NCBI GenBank assembly: GCA_937928085.1
Contig: CALFVU010000013.1
Coordinates: 1 to 64,000, forward strand
Source of the DNA: an uncultured bacterium
GTDB lineage: Bacteria; Spirochaetota; Leptospiria; Leptospirales; Leptonemataceae
Direction of reading: 5' to 3'
DNA length: 64,000 nucleotides
A model generated the notes under the pieces. It was given only the letters and a program-made list of their open reading frames with translations, did no database searches and was not told where the DNA came from. The translations under genes were made by a program, and so were the position numbers. Below, piece by piece: positions 37,728 to 46,831 of the stretch (its first letter is position 1; each line of letters opens with the position of its first letter).

Positions 37728-38482
37728 AATTAAATGATTTAAAAGATAAAGTAATTCTTATAACAGGTAGTGCAAAACGAATTGGAAGAGAGATTTCGGT
37801 ATTTTTATCCCAATATTCTCCAAAATTGATTTTACACTATTATAAGTCCCATAAAGAAGTGTCGGAGCTTTTGAGTATTGTAAAACAATATAATCAAAAT
37901 AGTTATAGTATTCAATGTGATTTTTCTGACAAAAATCAGGTAGAGCAATTTATAAAAAAAATTCGTGAAGAAAAAATAGATATTTTAATCAATAATGCTT
38001 CTATTTTTCCAAAACATGATAAATGGGAATTATTCGATTCTTCTTTAGCAAATCAAATCTTTTATGTAAATGTGATTGTTCCTCTGCTGTTAATTAAAAA
38101 TTGTTTTGATGCACCTCGTTCTGGAATTGTGATCAATTTTATTGATGCAAGTATAGAAAAATATTTTTCTGATCACTTTGTATATCGCTTAAGTAAAGTT
38201 TCTTTAAAACATGCAACAAAAATTTTAGCGAAAGAATTAGCTCCTTATGTTAGAGTTAATGGAATATCTCCAGGAGCTATTCTGCCTCCCGCACAGCTAA
38301 ATAAAGATAATATTATCGAAGAAGATCTTAATAAAAATGAATTTTATCAAAAAACATTGAATTCTATACCATTGAAAATTCATGGTGATCCTTTTTATAT
38401 TATTCAAGGCATTCAATTTATTTTAGAAAATGATTTTTTAACAGGATGTGTGATTCCTATCGATGGCGGAGAGTTTTTATAA
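37724..38482 (+). CDS. short-chain dehydrogenase, pteridine reductase (FolM)-like
   Basis: 252 residues of classical SDR fold. The cofactor loop GSAKRIGREI near residue 15 (NADPH-type TGxAKRIG, as in FolM/PTR1), INNASIFPKHD near 88 and the catalytic YRLSK (Tyr-x3-Lys) near 154 with VRVNGISPGAIL are all present. It ends exactly where folB begins, so a reaction on a reduced pterin, such as dihydromonapterin or dihydrobiopterin, is a reasonable inference. A FabG-like or other SDR role remains possible. It overlaps the upstream lipoprotein gene by four bases. Confidence 0.7.
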   Translation: MKLNDLKDKVILITGSAKRIGREISVFLSQYSPKLILHYYKSHKEVSELLSIVKQYNQNSYSIQCDFSDKNQVEQFIKKIREEKIDILINNASIFPKHDKWELFDSSLANQIFYVNVIVPLLLIKNCFDAPRSGIVINFIDASIEKYFSDHFVYRLSKVSLKHATKILAKELAPYVRVNGISPGAILPPAQLNKDNIIEEDLNKNEFYQKTLNSIPLKIHGDPFYIIQGIQFILENDFLTGCVIPIDGGEFL

Positions 38483-38833
38483 ATGAAACTTTTTATTTAT
38501 GATTTACGTGTTATAATGCATATTGGTGTTCGAGAAGACGAAAGAGCAAATCCACAAGAGATTATCATCAATGTTGAATGCGAACTAGATTTTAGTAAAG
38601 CAATAGAAACCGATAACATAAGTGATACGATCAATTACAAAGATTTATTGAGAGTCATTCAAAATTATTGTTCAAATCATTCTCCCAAATTATTAGAAAA
38701 ATTGGGTGGAGACTTAATTAAAGAAATTAATAATCATTATAAAAATATAAAAAAGATCAAAATTCAGATTATAAAACCTGCTGCCATTCCTAATTCGAAA
38801 GGAGCAGGTATTGAAGTTATTAAAGAATTTTAA
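38483..38833 (+). CDS. folB: dihydroneopterin aldolase / epimerase
   Basis: 116 residues, the usual FolB length. The active-site features visible are IGVREDERANPQEIIINVEC (residues 15-34, with the conserved Glu), DTINYKDLLRVIQ (Tyr) near 47 and the C-terminal KIQIIKPAAIP, containing the catalytic Lys. It cleaves 7,8-dihydroneopterin to 6-hydroxymethyl-7,8-dihydropterin for folate synthesis. It starts immediately after the FolM-like stop codon, with no intergenic base, so the two are almost certainly co-translated. Other folate genes are not in the window. Confidence 0.88.
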   Translation: MKLFIYDLRVIMHIGVREDERANPQEIIINVECELDFSKAIETDNISDTINYKDLLRVIQNYCSNHSPKLLEKLGGDLIKEINNHYKNIKKIKIQIIKPAAIPNSKGAGIEVIKEF

Positions 38834-38834
38834 A

Positions 38835-39152
38835 TTATTTAGGCACTACTCTTAAAAACACATCAATAGAAGTTAAACCCAGTAGTAAAGCAAAAAGAAT
38901 TATAGGATAAAAAATTCCAAATGACCAAATTAGCTTATTTTCGTATTTTAGGTGCATAAAATAAAGTAATACTAGAGAAGCTTTGATTGTTGCAATGATT
39001 AAAGCAATGATTACATTGATCAAAAGACTTCCAAAATTGATATATGATGCTGCAACAGTAATTATAGTTAAAATTAAAAGAGCAACTCCGACATAAATAT
39101 ATGTTTTTGTTGGTGAAATATGCCCTCTACTTTCTTGATTTGGTATATGCAT
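38835..39152 (-). CDS. ctaF: cytochrome c oxidase subunit IV-like
   Basis: 105 residues with three membrane helices. VIIALIIATIKASLVLLYFM followed by HLKYE is the signature of prokaryotic oxidase subunit IV (COX4_pro type). It is the last gene of the cox operon and ends two bases from the convergent folB stop. AGGAG lies about 9 bases before the ATG. The subunit supports assembly or stability and carries no cofactor. Confidence 0.87.
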   Translation of the reverse strand: MHIPNQESRGHISPTKTYIYVGVALLILTIITVAASYINFGSLLINVIIALIIATIKASLVLLYFMHLKYENKLIWSFGIFYPIILFALLLGLTSIDVFLRVVPK

Positions 39153-39167
39153 ACTAGTTACTCCTAA

Positions 39168-39869
39168 TTATTGTATTAAATAAAACAAAGGAAATAAATA
39201 AATCCAAATTAGATCTACTAAATGCCAATATAAACCTGCATTTTCTACAGGCGTGTAGTACCAATGGGTATATTTTCCTTTCAATAAGCCTACTAAAACC
39301 CAACTTAGAACAAAAACTCCAATTAATACATGGAGACCATGGATGCCAGTCATCACAAAATAAAAAGAAAAAAATAGATTGATTCCATTTTTGTTTATTG
39401 GTTTTCCTTCCCAAGTATCGGGTATTTGTGAATATTGATGAGTTTTGTGATCAATAACGATCTGAGATGCATTTCCTGGAAAAATCGAATGTTCAAATTT
39501 TGAAGAATATTCAAAGTATTTGACAACTAAAAATCCAAGAGCGAACAAAATGGTAAGGACTAAAAAAACAATACTTCTTTTTCGCTTTCCTCTTTGGATA
39601 GAATCAATCGACAAAGCTACAGTCATCGAACTAGTGATTAAAATCACAGTATTGATAGATCCCATAATTCTATCTAAAGTCATATGGGCTAATTTGAATT
39701 CATTTGCATATTTTGCATGCATTATTGCAAAACCAGCGAAAAGAACTCCAAATAATAATAATTCAGTTGCTAAAAAAAGCCACATTCCAAATTTAGAACC
39801 TTCATAACCTGCTAATTCTTCATTGATTGGATGCTTTATCGTTTCGAATTCTTTTAAAGTCAATGACAT
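39168..39869 (-). CDS. coxC: cytochrome c oxidase subunit III
   Basis: 233 residues, about five helices, of the shorter subunit III type. GMWLFLATELLLFGVLFAGF near residue 27 with the conserved Glu, FYFVMTGIHGLHVLIGVFVL near 170, and YWHLVDLIWIYLFPLFYLI at the C terminus are diagnostic. GGGAGGAG sits just upstream of the start. It lies nine bases after coxA in the operon and is part of a haem-copper oxidase, stabilising the proton-pumping core. Confidence 0.92.
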   Translation of the reverse strand: MSLTLKEFETIKHPINEELAGYEGSKFGMWLFLATELLLFGVLFAGFAIMHAKYANEFKLAHMTLDRIMGSINTVILITSSMTVALSIDSIQRGKRKRSIVFLVLTILFALGFLVVKYFEYSSKFEHSIFPGNASQIVIDHKTHQYSQIPDTWEGKPINKNGINLFFSFYFVMTGIHGLHVLIGVFVLSWVLVGLLKGKYTHWYYTPVENAGLYWHLVDLIWIYLFPLFYLIQ

Positions 39870-39878
39870 AACTCCTCC

Positions 39879-41510
39879 CTATATTGCTTTTTTTTCGGGC
39901 TTCTGTTCTTTTCCTTCTGTTCCATAATCATAAATGCTATCCGGAAATTGAGGTGTTTTATAAAAATTTTCTGTTGGAGGAGGAGATGTGGTTTGCCATT
40001 CTAAAGATAAAGCATTGTAAGGATTATCTTCCGCTTTTTTTCCAATGAAAGCACTAATGAGTAAGTTACCTAAAGTAATTAAATATCCTAATCCATTCAT
40101 CCAAGAACCGATCGTAGAAACGAAATGCCATGTCTGAAAGTGTGGTAAATAATCATAATATCTTCTTGGCATTCCTTCTAAACCTAGTAAGAACTGAGGT
40201 AAAAATGTTATATTAAAACCTACAAATAATAAGATCCATCCCCAAAAAGCTATTTTTTTATTATACCACCTTCCTGTCATTTTTGGAAACCAATAATGTA
40301 AACCTGCTATTAAAGCAAAGACTGTTCCTCCTTGCATTGTATAATGGAAATGAGCTACAACAAAATATGTATCATGCAAATAAACGTCTGTAGAAAGGAC
40401 TGCTAAGTGTAGTCCAGTTAATCCAGCAATAGTGAACATAAATAAAAATCCTAATGTATAATACATTGGTGTTGCAGTGATTTCTAAAGAACCTTTCCAT
40501 AAAGTAGCTAACCAATTAAAAATTTTTATTGCTGTAGGAACTGCAACGAAAAATGTTAAAAACGAAAAAATATATCTTGCCCAGTCAGACATGCCAGAAA
40601 CAAAAAGATGATGTCCCCAAACTAAAAAACTTACTAATGCTATAGCTAAAGAAGAATATGCAATCGCTTTGTATCCGAAAATAGGCCTACGGGAAAAAAC
40701 AGGTAAAATTTCGGAAACAACTCCAAAAGCAGGTAAAATCATAATATATACTACAGGATGAGAGTAAAACCAGAAGAACTGTTCAAAAAGAATAGGATCG
40801 CCACCTTTTGCAGGATTAAAAATTCCGATATCGAGGACACGTTCAAAAATTAGAAGAACTAAATTCATGCCTACAACAGGTGTAGCTAATAACTGAATGA
40901 TAGCGGTTGCGTATAATGCCCATACGAATAAAGGAAGATTCTTCCATCCAAGATTGGGAGCCCTCATTCTATGGATTGTAACAATAAAATTAAATCCAGT
41001 CATTATTGAAGCAAATCCCATTACAAAAGCTCCAAAAGTAAGCCATACTACTAATGAATTTGTTTTCATACTATAAGGTGCATAAAATGTCCAACCTGTA
41101 TCCGCAGGAGAAAGTAAAGAAACTAAAGAAATAATGGATCCAATCAAATAAACATAATAACTAGCTAAATTGATTCGGGGAAAAGCAACATCTTTAGCAC
41201 CAATCATTAAGGGTAAAAGAAAGTTGCCGAGGGTTGCTGGGATTCCGGGTACTATAAAAAGAAAAGTCATGATAGCTCCGTGTAAGGTAAATAAAACATT
41301 ATAAGTGTCGGGATCAAAAAAAGTTTTACCGGGAGCTATCAGTTCTAATCGAACTAATAAGGCAGAAATTCCACCTATAAAAAAATACAGCATAATTGTA
41401 AAAAGGTACATAATACCAATTTTTTTATGATCGGTTGTTGTTAACCAACCCCAAATCGTTTTGTTCTCTTCTAAATAAGATTGTTGATGAGTGGATGAAT
41501 GAACGCTCAT
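39879..41510 (-). CDS. coxA: cytochrome c oxidase subunit I
   Basis: 543 residues with twelve helices. The haem and CuB ligands appear in [15 protein letters not shown] (His of haem a), [18 protein letters not shown] (His and the Tyr cross-link region, the A-type helix VI Y-S-H-P-V-V-Y), [14 protein letters not shown] (His pair for CuB) and [20 protein letters not shown] (haem-binding His pair). This is an A-family oxidase that pumps protons and reduces oxygen to water. It works with the CuA- and haem c-bearing subunit II encoded directly upstream. Confidence 0.97.
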   Translation of the reverse strand: MSVHSSTHQQSYLEENKTIWGWLTTTDHKKIGIMYLFTIMLYFFIGGISALLVRLELIAPGKTFFDPDTYNVLFTLHGAIMTFLFIVPGIPATLGNFLLPLMIGAKDVAFPRINLASYYVYLIGSIISLVSLLSPADTGWTFYAPYSMKTNSLVVWLTFGAFVMGFASIMTGFNFIVTIHRMRAPNLGWKNLPLFVWALYATAIIQLLATPVVGMNLVLLIFERVLDIGIFNPAKGGDPILFEQFFWFYSHPVVYIMILPAFGVVSEILPVFSRRPIFGYKAIAYSSLAIALVSFLVWGHHLFVSGMSDWARYIFSFLTFFVAVPTAIKIFNWLATLWKGSLEITATPMYYTLGFLFMFTIAGLTGLHLAVLSTDVYLHDTYFVVAHFHYTMQGGTVFALIAGLHYWFPKMTGRWYNKKIAFWGWILLFVGFNITFLPQFLLGLEGMPRRYYDYLPHFQTWHFVSTIGSWMNGLGYLITLGNLLISAFIGKKAEDNPYNALSLEWQTTSPPPTENFYKTPQFPDSIYDYGTEGKEQKPEKKAI

Positions 41511-41519
41511 AGTTTCTCC

Positions 41520-42599
41520 TTATTTTAATGATTTTATAAGTTCTATAATAGATTGAATTTGTTCTTCGCTTAAATCTTGTGGTGGCATTATATTAGGATA
41601 TCCTTCCACTACTTGTTTATTTGGTTCCAAGATAGAATTTGTAATATAATTTTCGTCAACTACAACAATTGAACCATCTATTAACTTTCTCTTTGAATTC
41701 CAAGATCCTTTAAAGGAAGGTCCCACCAATTTTGAACCATCTATGGAATGACAAGATTTACAACCTTTCGATTCGTATAATTCTTTGCCATATTCTGCAC
41801 TAATGATAATTGTTCCTTGTTGTTCTTTAAGTTCTTCCATCTTTTTTCTAAACTGTTCTGATTTTAGCACTACAACAGAACCTAACATATAACTATGATC
41901 CTTTCCGCAGTATTCTGCACAAAAAATCCTATATGTAGCACAAGTGCCTTTTGGAAAATTTTCTTTTTTGCATTGATCTTCAACTTGTGGTATTTTTTCT
42001 TTTTGATCATTAGTAAGCCGATAAAAAAATTCTCTTTCTTGTTCTGACATATTTTTTTGTCTCTCAGAAATAATAGGTATAAAAGTCACGTAGGTATAAA
42101 TATTACCTAAAACGTCTTCTTTTACTCTAAATTCCGGCACATAAAAACTGTGGATAACATCTTTGGATTTCATAATCAATTTTACTCGTTTACCTTCTTC
42201 TAAATACAAAATATTATCCGTTTGTAATTTTTTAGGAGATTGAATCCAATCACTATCAGTTGTATAAATAAAGTTCCAAGCCCATTGACGAGCAGTAACA
42301 AGAATTTCTTTAAAATTTTGACCTGAAGCTCTTAATTCTCTAAAATCTTTTAAACCTAACAGGAATAAAATAGCTAATATAATCGAAGGAATCACTGTCC
42401 AGATTACTTCTATGGTGTGGTTTGTATCAATTGAAGAAGTAACTTCTCCTTCTCTTCTCCTTCGATACTTAATGATAAAATAAACTAATGCAGCATTCGT
42501 TAATAAAAAAGCAATACCTGTGATTAAATTAACAAAATTCATTACAAAATTAGTTTGAGGTGCAAAAGTAGACCCAGTGTCTATAAACCATTCAAGCAT
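41520..42599 (-). CDS. coxB: cytochrome c oxidase subunit II with fused cytochrome c domain (caa3 type)
   Basis: 359 residues. Two N-terminal membrane helices are followed by a cupredoxin domain carrying the CuA ligands: MKSKDVIHSFYVPEF (His) near 167 and FCAEYCGKDHSYMLG (Cys-x3-Cys, His, Met) near 225. A C-terminal cytochrome c domain contains CKSCH near 281 and IMPPQDL, with the likely Met axial ligand. The fusion defines a caa3-type oxidase, which can accept electrons directly without a separate soluble cytochrome c. It is the first structural cox gene, behind the Sco gene. Confidence 0.95.
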   Translation of the reverse strand: MLEWFIDTGSTFAPQTNFVMNFVNLITGIAFLLTNAALVYFIIKYRRRREGEVTSSIDTNHTIEVIWTVIPSIILAILFLLGLKDFRELRASGQNFKEILVTARQWAWNFIYTTDSDWIQSPKKLQTDNILYLEEGKRVKLIMKSKDVIHSFYVPEFRVKEDVLGNIYTYVTFIPIISERQKNMSEQEREFFYRLTNDQKEKIPQVEDQCKKENFPKGTCATYRIFCAEYCGKDHSYMLGSVVVLKSEQFRKKMEELKEQQGTIIISAEYGKELYESKGCKSCHSIDGSKLVGPSFKGSWNSKRKLIDGSIVVVDENYITNSILEPNKQVVEGYPNIMPPQDLSEEQIQSIIELIKSLK

Positions 42600-42658
42600 A
42601 GATACTCTCCTATTAGTCTATATAGCTGTAAAAAAATTGAGATTGATAATCAATTCAA

Positions 42659-43462
42659 TCATATTTTATGAATTTTAAACTTTTTATCAAAAAAAATTAA
42701 AATTGTGATCATTCCGAGTATAAAAACTAAAATTAAAATTCCCCCTAATCGAATAAATCCCCAAGCAAAAGGGGCATATTTTCCTTGTATAGAGTCATAT
42801 CGAAAACAACTCATAATGATAGTATCGATAGGTGTTCCTACTTTACCTTCGCTTGCTTCTATAATAGCAAAACGAAAATCACGAGGAAGAAATTCAATTC
42901 CGTATAAATATTTTGAAATTATACCTTCTTTTGTAAGAAAAATAATACTTGCAGGATGACTAAAATCTTTTCCGTCTTGTTTATAATGATAACCCAAAGA
43001 TTCCAATAAGATTTTTGCATTATTTTGATTTTCTGGAAAAGGATCGATTACTAGAAAAATCCAATCTTCTTGATTAAATATATGATTTTTAAATGAATTT
43101 CGATAAGCTTCTCCTTTTTTGTGAGCTTTTTTGTAATCATCTTCAGGACTAAAGCTCAATGAAATGATTTTATAATCTTTTCCAGGTATAATGTCTTTTG
43201 TATTCTCAATTACCTTTCGAAGTCCATTGTAAACCAAGGTACACAATCTAGGGCATTCGTAATAAGAGGGTGCAATGATTACAACTTTATCCTGGACAAG
43301 TTCTCTAATAGTTACTTTGTTTCCTTGTTCGTTAAGAAACACTAAATCAAGTTGAGCTTTCTGTCCTAGTTTTTGTTCTACAAAAACTCCTTCTGGATTT
43401 CTCGATGTTTCTGCAAGTAAGGGCAATATGTTTATAAAAAAAAGTAAAATAATAAGCCTCAT
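42659..43462 (-). CDS. Sco1/SenC-type copper chaperone for oxidase assembly
   Basis: 267 residues: a signal peptide (about 1-17), a thioredoxin-like domain with the CuA-chaperone motif SYYECPRLCTLVYNG (Cys-x3-Cys near residues 74-78) and the copper-binding His in FSHPASIIFLTKEG, then a C-terminal membrane helix (LGGILILVFILGMITILIFF) near 240. It delivers copper to, or reduces, the CuA site of subunit II encoded next. The C-terminal rather than N-terminal anchor is unusual for classical Sco1 but is seen in related membrane-bound forms. Confidence 0.87.
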   Translation of the reverse strand: MRLIILLFFINILPLLAETSRNPEGVFVEQKLGQKAQLDLVFLNEQGNKVTIRELVQDKVVIIAPSYYECPRLCTLVYNGLRKVIENTKDIIPGKDYKIISLSFSPEDDYKKAHKKGEAYRNSFKNHIFNQEDWIFLVIDPFPENQNNAKILLESLGYHYKQDGKDFSHPASIIFLTKEGIISKYLYGIEFLPRDFRFAIIEASEGKVGTPIDTIIMSCFRYDSIQGKYAPFAWGFIRLGGILILVFILGMITILIFFDKKFKIHKI

Positions 43463-43620
43463 ATTGATAATTATCTTAAGTTTATATAAATGTCTATTTT
43501 TTTATTGGAGATTTTGTTTTTCTTTTTTTAATAACTTTTTTAGGAAATTTTAAAATTGAATTGAAATTATGAGAAATAAAAAAATTATGGACTTTCTTTG
43601 TTAATAAATACGAGGGATTT

Positions 43621-43932
43621 ATGTTTGCAATCATAGAATTAAAAGGTAAACAACATACTATTAGAGAAAATTTAATTTTTTTAAGTGAATTAACTGAAAA
43701 AGACCCTGGTTCTGAGCTCGTGATTGATACGGTTCTTATGGCAAGTGATGGAAATACTACAAAAATAGGAACTCCCTACATTCCGAATGCAAAAGTAAAA
43801 GTATTAGTGCTGGAGAATGTTAAAGGACCTAAAATTCGAGGGTTTAAGTATAAAAGAAAAACGGGTTACTCTAAGAGATGGGGACATAGACAAGCTTTGC
43901 AAAAGTTAAAAGTTTTGGATATTATGTTTTGA
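43621..43932 (+). CDS. rplU: 50S ribosomal protein L21
   Basis: 103 residues. The start FAIIELKGKQHTIRENLIFL, the middle VLVLENVKGPKIRGFKYKRKTGYSKRWGHRQ and the ending LQKLKVLDIMF match bacterial L21, which binds 23S rRNA domain I near L20. It opens the conserved rplU-prp-rpmA-obgE cluster. GAGGGATTT lies just before the ATG. The stop overlaps the next gene's TTG start by four bases. Confidence 0.95.
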   Translation: MFAIIELKGKQHTIRENLIFLSELTEKDPGSELVIDTVLMASDGNTTKIGTPYIPNAKVKVLVLENVKGPKIRGFKYKRKTGYSKRWGHRQALQKLKVLDIMF

Positions 43933-44255
43933 TTTCGATCAAGATAAAAGTTAACAAAGAAAATTACATTGAAATAATCGAAATCAAAGGTCATGCACCC
44001 AAGAAGGGAGAAATTAGCATTGAATGTTCTATAGTTTCTACTCTTACAGAGTTATTGAATTTAACTTTTAATGAAATTTATAAAATTTATAAAATCAATA
44101 TAAAGTCTAATTCTGGATACTTTTTAATGAAAATACATGAAAATGAAAAAGAAAAAAGAGATTTTATAGAAAAATTTTTAGCACCGTTTATTAAAATGTT
44201 TTACGAAATAAGTAATAAATTTAATTATATTCAATTTGAAATTAAATATCCATAG
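43929..44255 (+). CDS. prp: Prp/YsxB-like ribosomal-processing cysteine protease homologue
   Basis: 108 residues, placed between L21 and L27 as in Firmicutes. The catalytic His lies in EIKGHAPKKG (His near 24) and the catalytic Cys in ISIECSIVSTLTELL (Cys near 34), matching the Prp GHA and C-A-x-VSAL motifs. In Firmicutes, Prp removes an N-terminal extension from L27, but the L27 encoded next has no such extension. Start is TTG, overlapping the rplU stop. The enzyme may therefore have another substrate. Confidence 0.78.
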   Translation: MISIKIKVNKENYIEIIEIKGHAPKKGEISIECSIVSTLTELLNLTFNEIYKIYKINIKSNSGYFLMKIHENEKEKRDFIEKFLAPFIKMFYEISNKFNYIQFEIKYP

Positions 44256-44264
44256 GAGAATTGT

Positions 44265-44519
44265 ATGGCACATAAGAAAGGTGGTGGATCAACAAAAAAT
44301 GGAAGGGATAGTATTTCCAAAAGGTTAGGTGTAAAAAAATTTGGTGGTGAATTTGTAAAAGCAGGTAATATTATCATTAGGCAAAGAGGTACAAAAGTAC
44401 ATCCAGGTAAAAATGTAGGGATGGGGAGGGATCATACTTTATATGCTCTTATTGATGGAAAAGTAAAATTTGAACATATCAATAGACTAAAACAAAGAGT
44501 GTCCGTATACCCATTATAA
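44265..44519 (+). CDS. rpmA: 50S ribosomal protein L27
   Basis: 84 residues. The start [21 protein letters not shown] with [27 protein letters not shown] is diagnostic of L27, whose N-terminal tail reaches the peptidyl-transferase centre. There is no hydrophobic extension ahead of the AHKKGGG core, so no Prp cleavage site. AGGAG precedes the ATG. It lies between prp and obgE. Confidence 0.96.
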   Translation: MAHKKGGGSTKNGRDSISKRLGVKKFGGEFVKAGNIIIRQRGTKVHPGKNVGMGRDHTLYALIDGKVKFEHINRLKQRVSVYPL

Positions 44520-44520
44520 T

Positions 44521-45606
44521 GTGAGTTTTGTAGACGAAATTGAAATTATTGTAGAAGCTGGCAAAGGTGGTTCTGGTTGTGTAAGCTTTCATCGAGAAAA
44601 ATTCATACCTAAAGGTGGACCAGACGGTGGAGATGGAGGAAAAGGAGGAGATGTTTACATATATGCAAATGCTTCTTTAAATCATCTCAGTAAATTTTTG
44701 TCGAATCAATATTTTAAAGCCGAAGATGGAAAACCGGGAAAAGCGAATAAACAAAAAGGAAAAGATGGCAAAGATTTGATCATTTCAGTTCCAGTTGGAA
44801 CTATATTAGTCGATAAAGAAAACAATCAAGTAATAGGTGAATTAGATTATCCAGAAAAAAAAATATTAGTGGCTAAGGGAGGAAAAGGGGGATTGGGCAA
44901 TTATCATTTTGCAACTTCTGCTAATCAAACTCCGATGTATGCACAATCTGGATTACCAGGTGAAAAAAAAAGAATTTTTTTAAATTTAAAGCTTATAGCG
45001 GATGTTGGTTTTGTGGGATTACCAAATGCAGGTAAATCATCGCTATTAAAATCGTTGACCAATTCTTCTCCCAAAATAGCGGACTATCCTTTTACTACAC
45101 TTAATCCTAATTTAGGAATTTTAATTCAAGAAGAAAACCAAAACCAGCGTAGATTATTATTAGCAGATATACCCGGCATCATTGAAGGAGCGAGTAAAGG
45201 TATGGGGTTAGGTATTTCTTTTCTTAAGCATATAGAAAGAGTTCAGATCATTGTATATGTGCTTGATATCAATTCAATGAGTTTAAATGAAGATTATAAA
45301 ATTTTACAAGCTGAACTTATGCAATATTCAAAAGAACTTTTAAAAAAAGAAAGTATTATTGTTTTTAATAAAATTGATTTGATCCATTACGATACAGAGA
45401 TATTAAATTTTTTATATAAAAATTTTATAGAAAATTGTAAAAGTTTTCAGTCTAATATCGAAACAATTCCTGTGATTTTTCTTTCTGCAAAAACTAAAAA
45501 AGGAATTGAAAATTTAGTTAAACAATTATTTCTGATGATACCTATTCCCAGCTATGCTGAAATATTAATGAAAAAGTATAATGAGCAGGAAAATAATAGA
45601 AAATAG
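44521..45606 (+). CDS. obgE: GTPase Obg/CgtA
   Basis: 361 residues. The Obg fold occupies about residues 1-160 with its glycine-rich loops (GGPDGGDGGKGGDVYIYA, GKGGLGNYHFATSANQTP). The G domain shows G1 GLPNAGKSS near 168, G3 DIPGIIEGASKG, G4 FNKIDL and G5 SAKTKKG. It is a ribosome-associated GTPase in 50S assembly. Start is GTG at 44521, one base after the rpmA stop. The end overlaps proB by 26 bases. No C-terminal Obg extension. Confidence 0.96.
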   Translation: MSFVDEIEIIVEAGKGGSGCVSFHREKFIPKGGPDGGDGGKGGDVYIYANASLNHLSKFLSNQYFKAEDGKPGKANKQKGKDGKDLIISVPVGTILVDKENNQVIGELDYPEKKILVAKGGKGGLGNYHFATSANQTPMYAQSGLPGEKKRIFLNLKLIADVGFVGLPNAGKSSLLKSLTNSSPKIADYPFTTLNPNLGILIQEENQNQRRLLLADIPGIIEGASKGMGLGISFLKHIERVQIIVYVLDINSMSLNEDYKILQAELMQYSKELLKKESIIVFNKIDLIHYDTEILNFLYKNFIENCKSFQSNIETIPVIFLSAKTKKGIENLVKQLFLMIPIPSYAEILMKKYNEQENNRK

Positions 45607-46699
45607 GTTTAAAGAAATCAAAAGAATTGTAATAAAGATAGGATCAAATTTAATTGTTGATCCTCAAACAAACCAGATTTGCGAAGAAAATATACAAAAT
45701 TTAATCAATGGTATTTTGTTTTTAAAAAAAAAACAAAAGGAAGTTATTTTAGTAAGTAGTGGTGCTGTAGCTTTTGGAAATAAAAAAATCAAAGCAATCA
45801 ATCAGAATATCAATTCTTTTTTCTCTAATTCTATCATTAGAAAACAAGCATTAGCTTCGATTGGTCAGATTGAACTAATGAATTACTATAATCAAGTGTT
45901 TCAAAAGAATCATTTAAAGATTTCTCAGGTTTTGATTACAGCAAAAGATTTTGGAGAACGCGAAACTTATCTCAATATTGGTCATACAATTCAGGAATTA
46001 GTAAAACTGGATTTTATTCCTGTTATAAACGAGAATGATACAGTTTCTACAGATGAAATTAAGTTTGGTGATAACGATTTTTTAAGTGCAGCAGTTGCAG
46101 CTTTGTTAAACTCTCAATTGCTAATCTTACTTACTTCTGTAGAAGGATTTATGATAGAGGGAAAGCGAATTTCTAATTTAGAAAGTATAAGTCCAGATTT
46201 AATGGAACATGCAAAAGGACCTACAGGATTCGGTAGTGGAGGGATGAATTCTAAACTAAGGGTGGGAAAACTTTGTTTACAAGCAGGTGTAGATGTGGCT
46301 ATTTTGCCTGGCAAATTAAAAAACGTAATCCAAGATTTTTTTGGATGTGAGGATGTAGGAACTTTTATATTTTCAAAAGAAAAAAAATTTTTAAAAGCAA
46401 GAAAAAAATGGATTTTATTTTCTCGTTCCAGAGGTTCTGTTTTTATTGACGAAGGTGCAGAAAAGGCATTGTTAAATAATGGTTCTTCTCTGCTAATCAA
46501 TGGGATTAAAAAAGTTGAAGGCAAATTCTTATCAGGAGATGTGGTAGAGATTAAAAATTTACAAAATACAATTTTGGGAAGAGGAATTGTAAACATAAGT
46601 GATAAAAATTTGAAAAAATATTTATTGGAAAAAAATAAAATTGACAAATCTTCTTATCCAACAGAAATCATTCATAGGGATAATTTAATTTTAGAATGA
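45581..46699 (+). CDS. proB: glutamate 5-kinase with PUA domain
   Basis: 372 residues, the full-length form. The amino-acid-kinase domain carries RIVIKIGSNLIVDP near 14, VSSGAVAFG near 58, NENDTVSTDEIKFGDND near 148 and GTGFGSGGM-like GPTGFGSGGMNSKLR near 211. A C-terminal PUA domain follows from about 280 (FIDEGAEKALLNNGSSLLING). It phosphorylates glutamate in the first step of proline synthesis. proA, its usual partner, does not follow. The start overlaps obgE by 26 bases. The stop codon lies within a tandem 20-base repeat. Confidence 0.94.
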   Translation: MSRKIIENRFKEIKRIVIKIGSNLIVDPQTNQICEENIQNLINGILFLKKKQKEVILVSSGAVAFGNKKIKAINQNINSFFSNSIIRKQALASIGQIELMNYYNQVFQKNHLKISQVLITAKDFGERETYLNIGHTIQELVKLDFIPVINENDTVSTDEIKFGDNDFLSAAVAALLNSQLLILLTSVEGFMIEGKRISNLESISPDLMEHAKGPTGFGSGGMNSKLRVGKLCLQAGVDVAILPGKLKNVIQDFFGCEDVGTFIFSKEKKFLKARKKWILFSRSRGSVFIDEGAEKALLNNGSSLLINGIKKVEGKFLSGDVVEIKNLQNTILGRGIVNISDKNLKKYLLEKNKIDKSSYPTEIIHRDNLILE

Positions 46700-46734
46700 T
46701 CAATCAATAAGTATAATGATCAATCAATAAGTAT
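46695..46734. repeat. two tandem copies of a 20-base unit
   Basis: The unit AATGATCAATCAATAAGTAT occurs at 46695-46714 and again, exactly, at 46715-46734. The first copy contains the proB stop codon at 46697-46699, so the duplication begins at the gene end. Both copies lie in the 130-base gap before tig. No dyad or promoter meaning is evident; simple slippage duplication is the plainest explanation. Confidence 0.9.
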
Positions 46735-46831
46735 AATTTCTTTGTATGTATAAATTTAAATTCTTGCCATACAAACAAACAAAAAAAATTAATACAAAAG
46801 CTAAAAACTTCTTCATCACAAAGGAAGATAG

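Noticed and set aside
43463-43620. Possible paired promoters between sco and rplU
   Set aside because: Several weak box-like matches on both strands, none clearly better than expected in AT-rich DNA.
46114-46647. Open frame of about 177 codons on the minus strand
   Set aside because: It is antisense to proB, which is certain; composition is that of a shadow frame.
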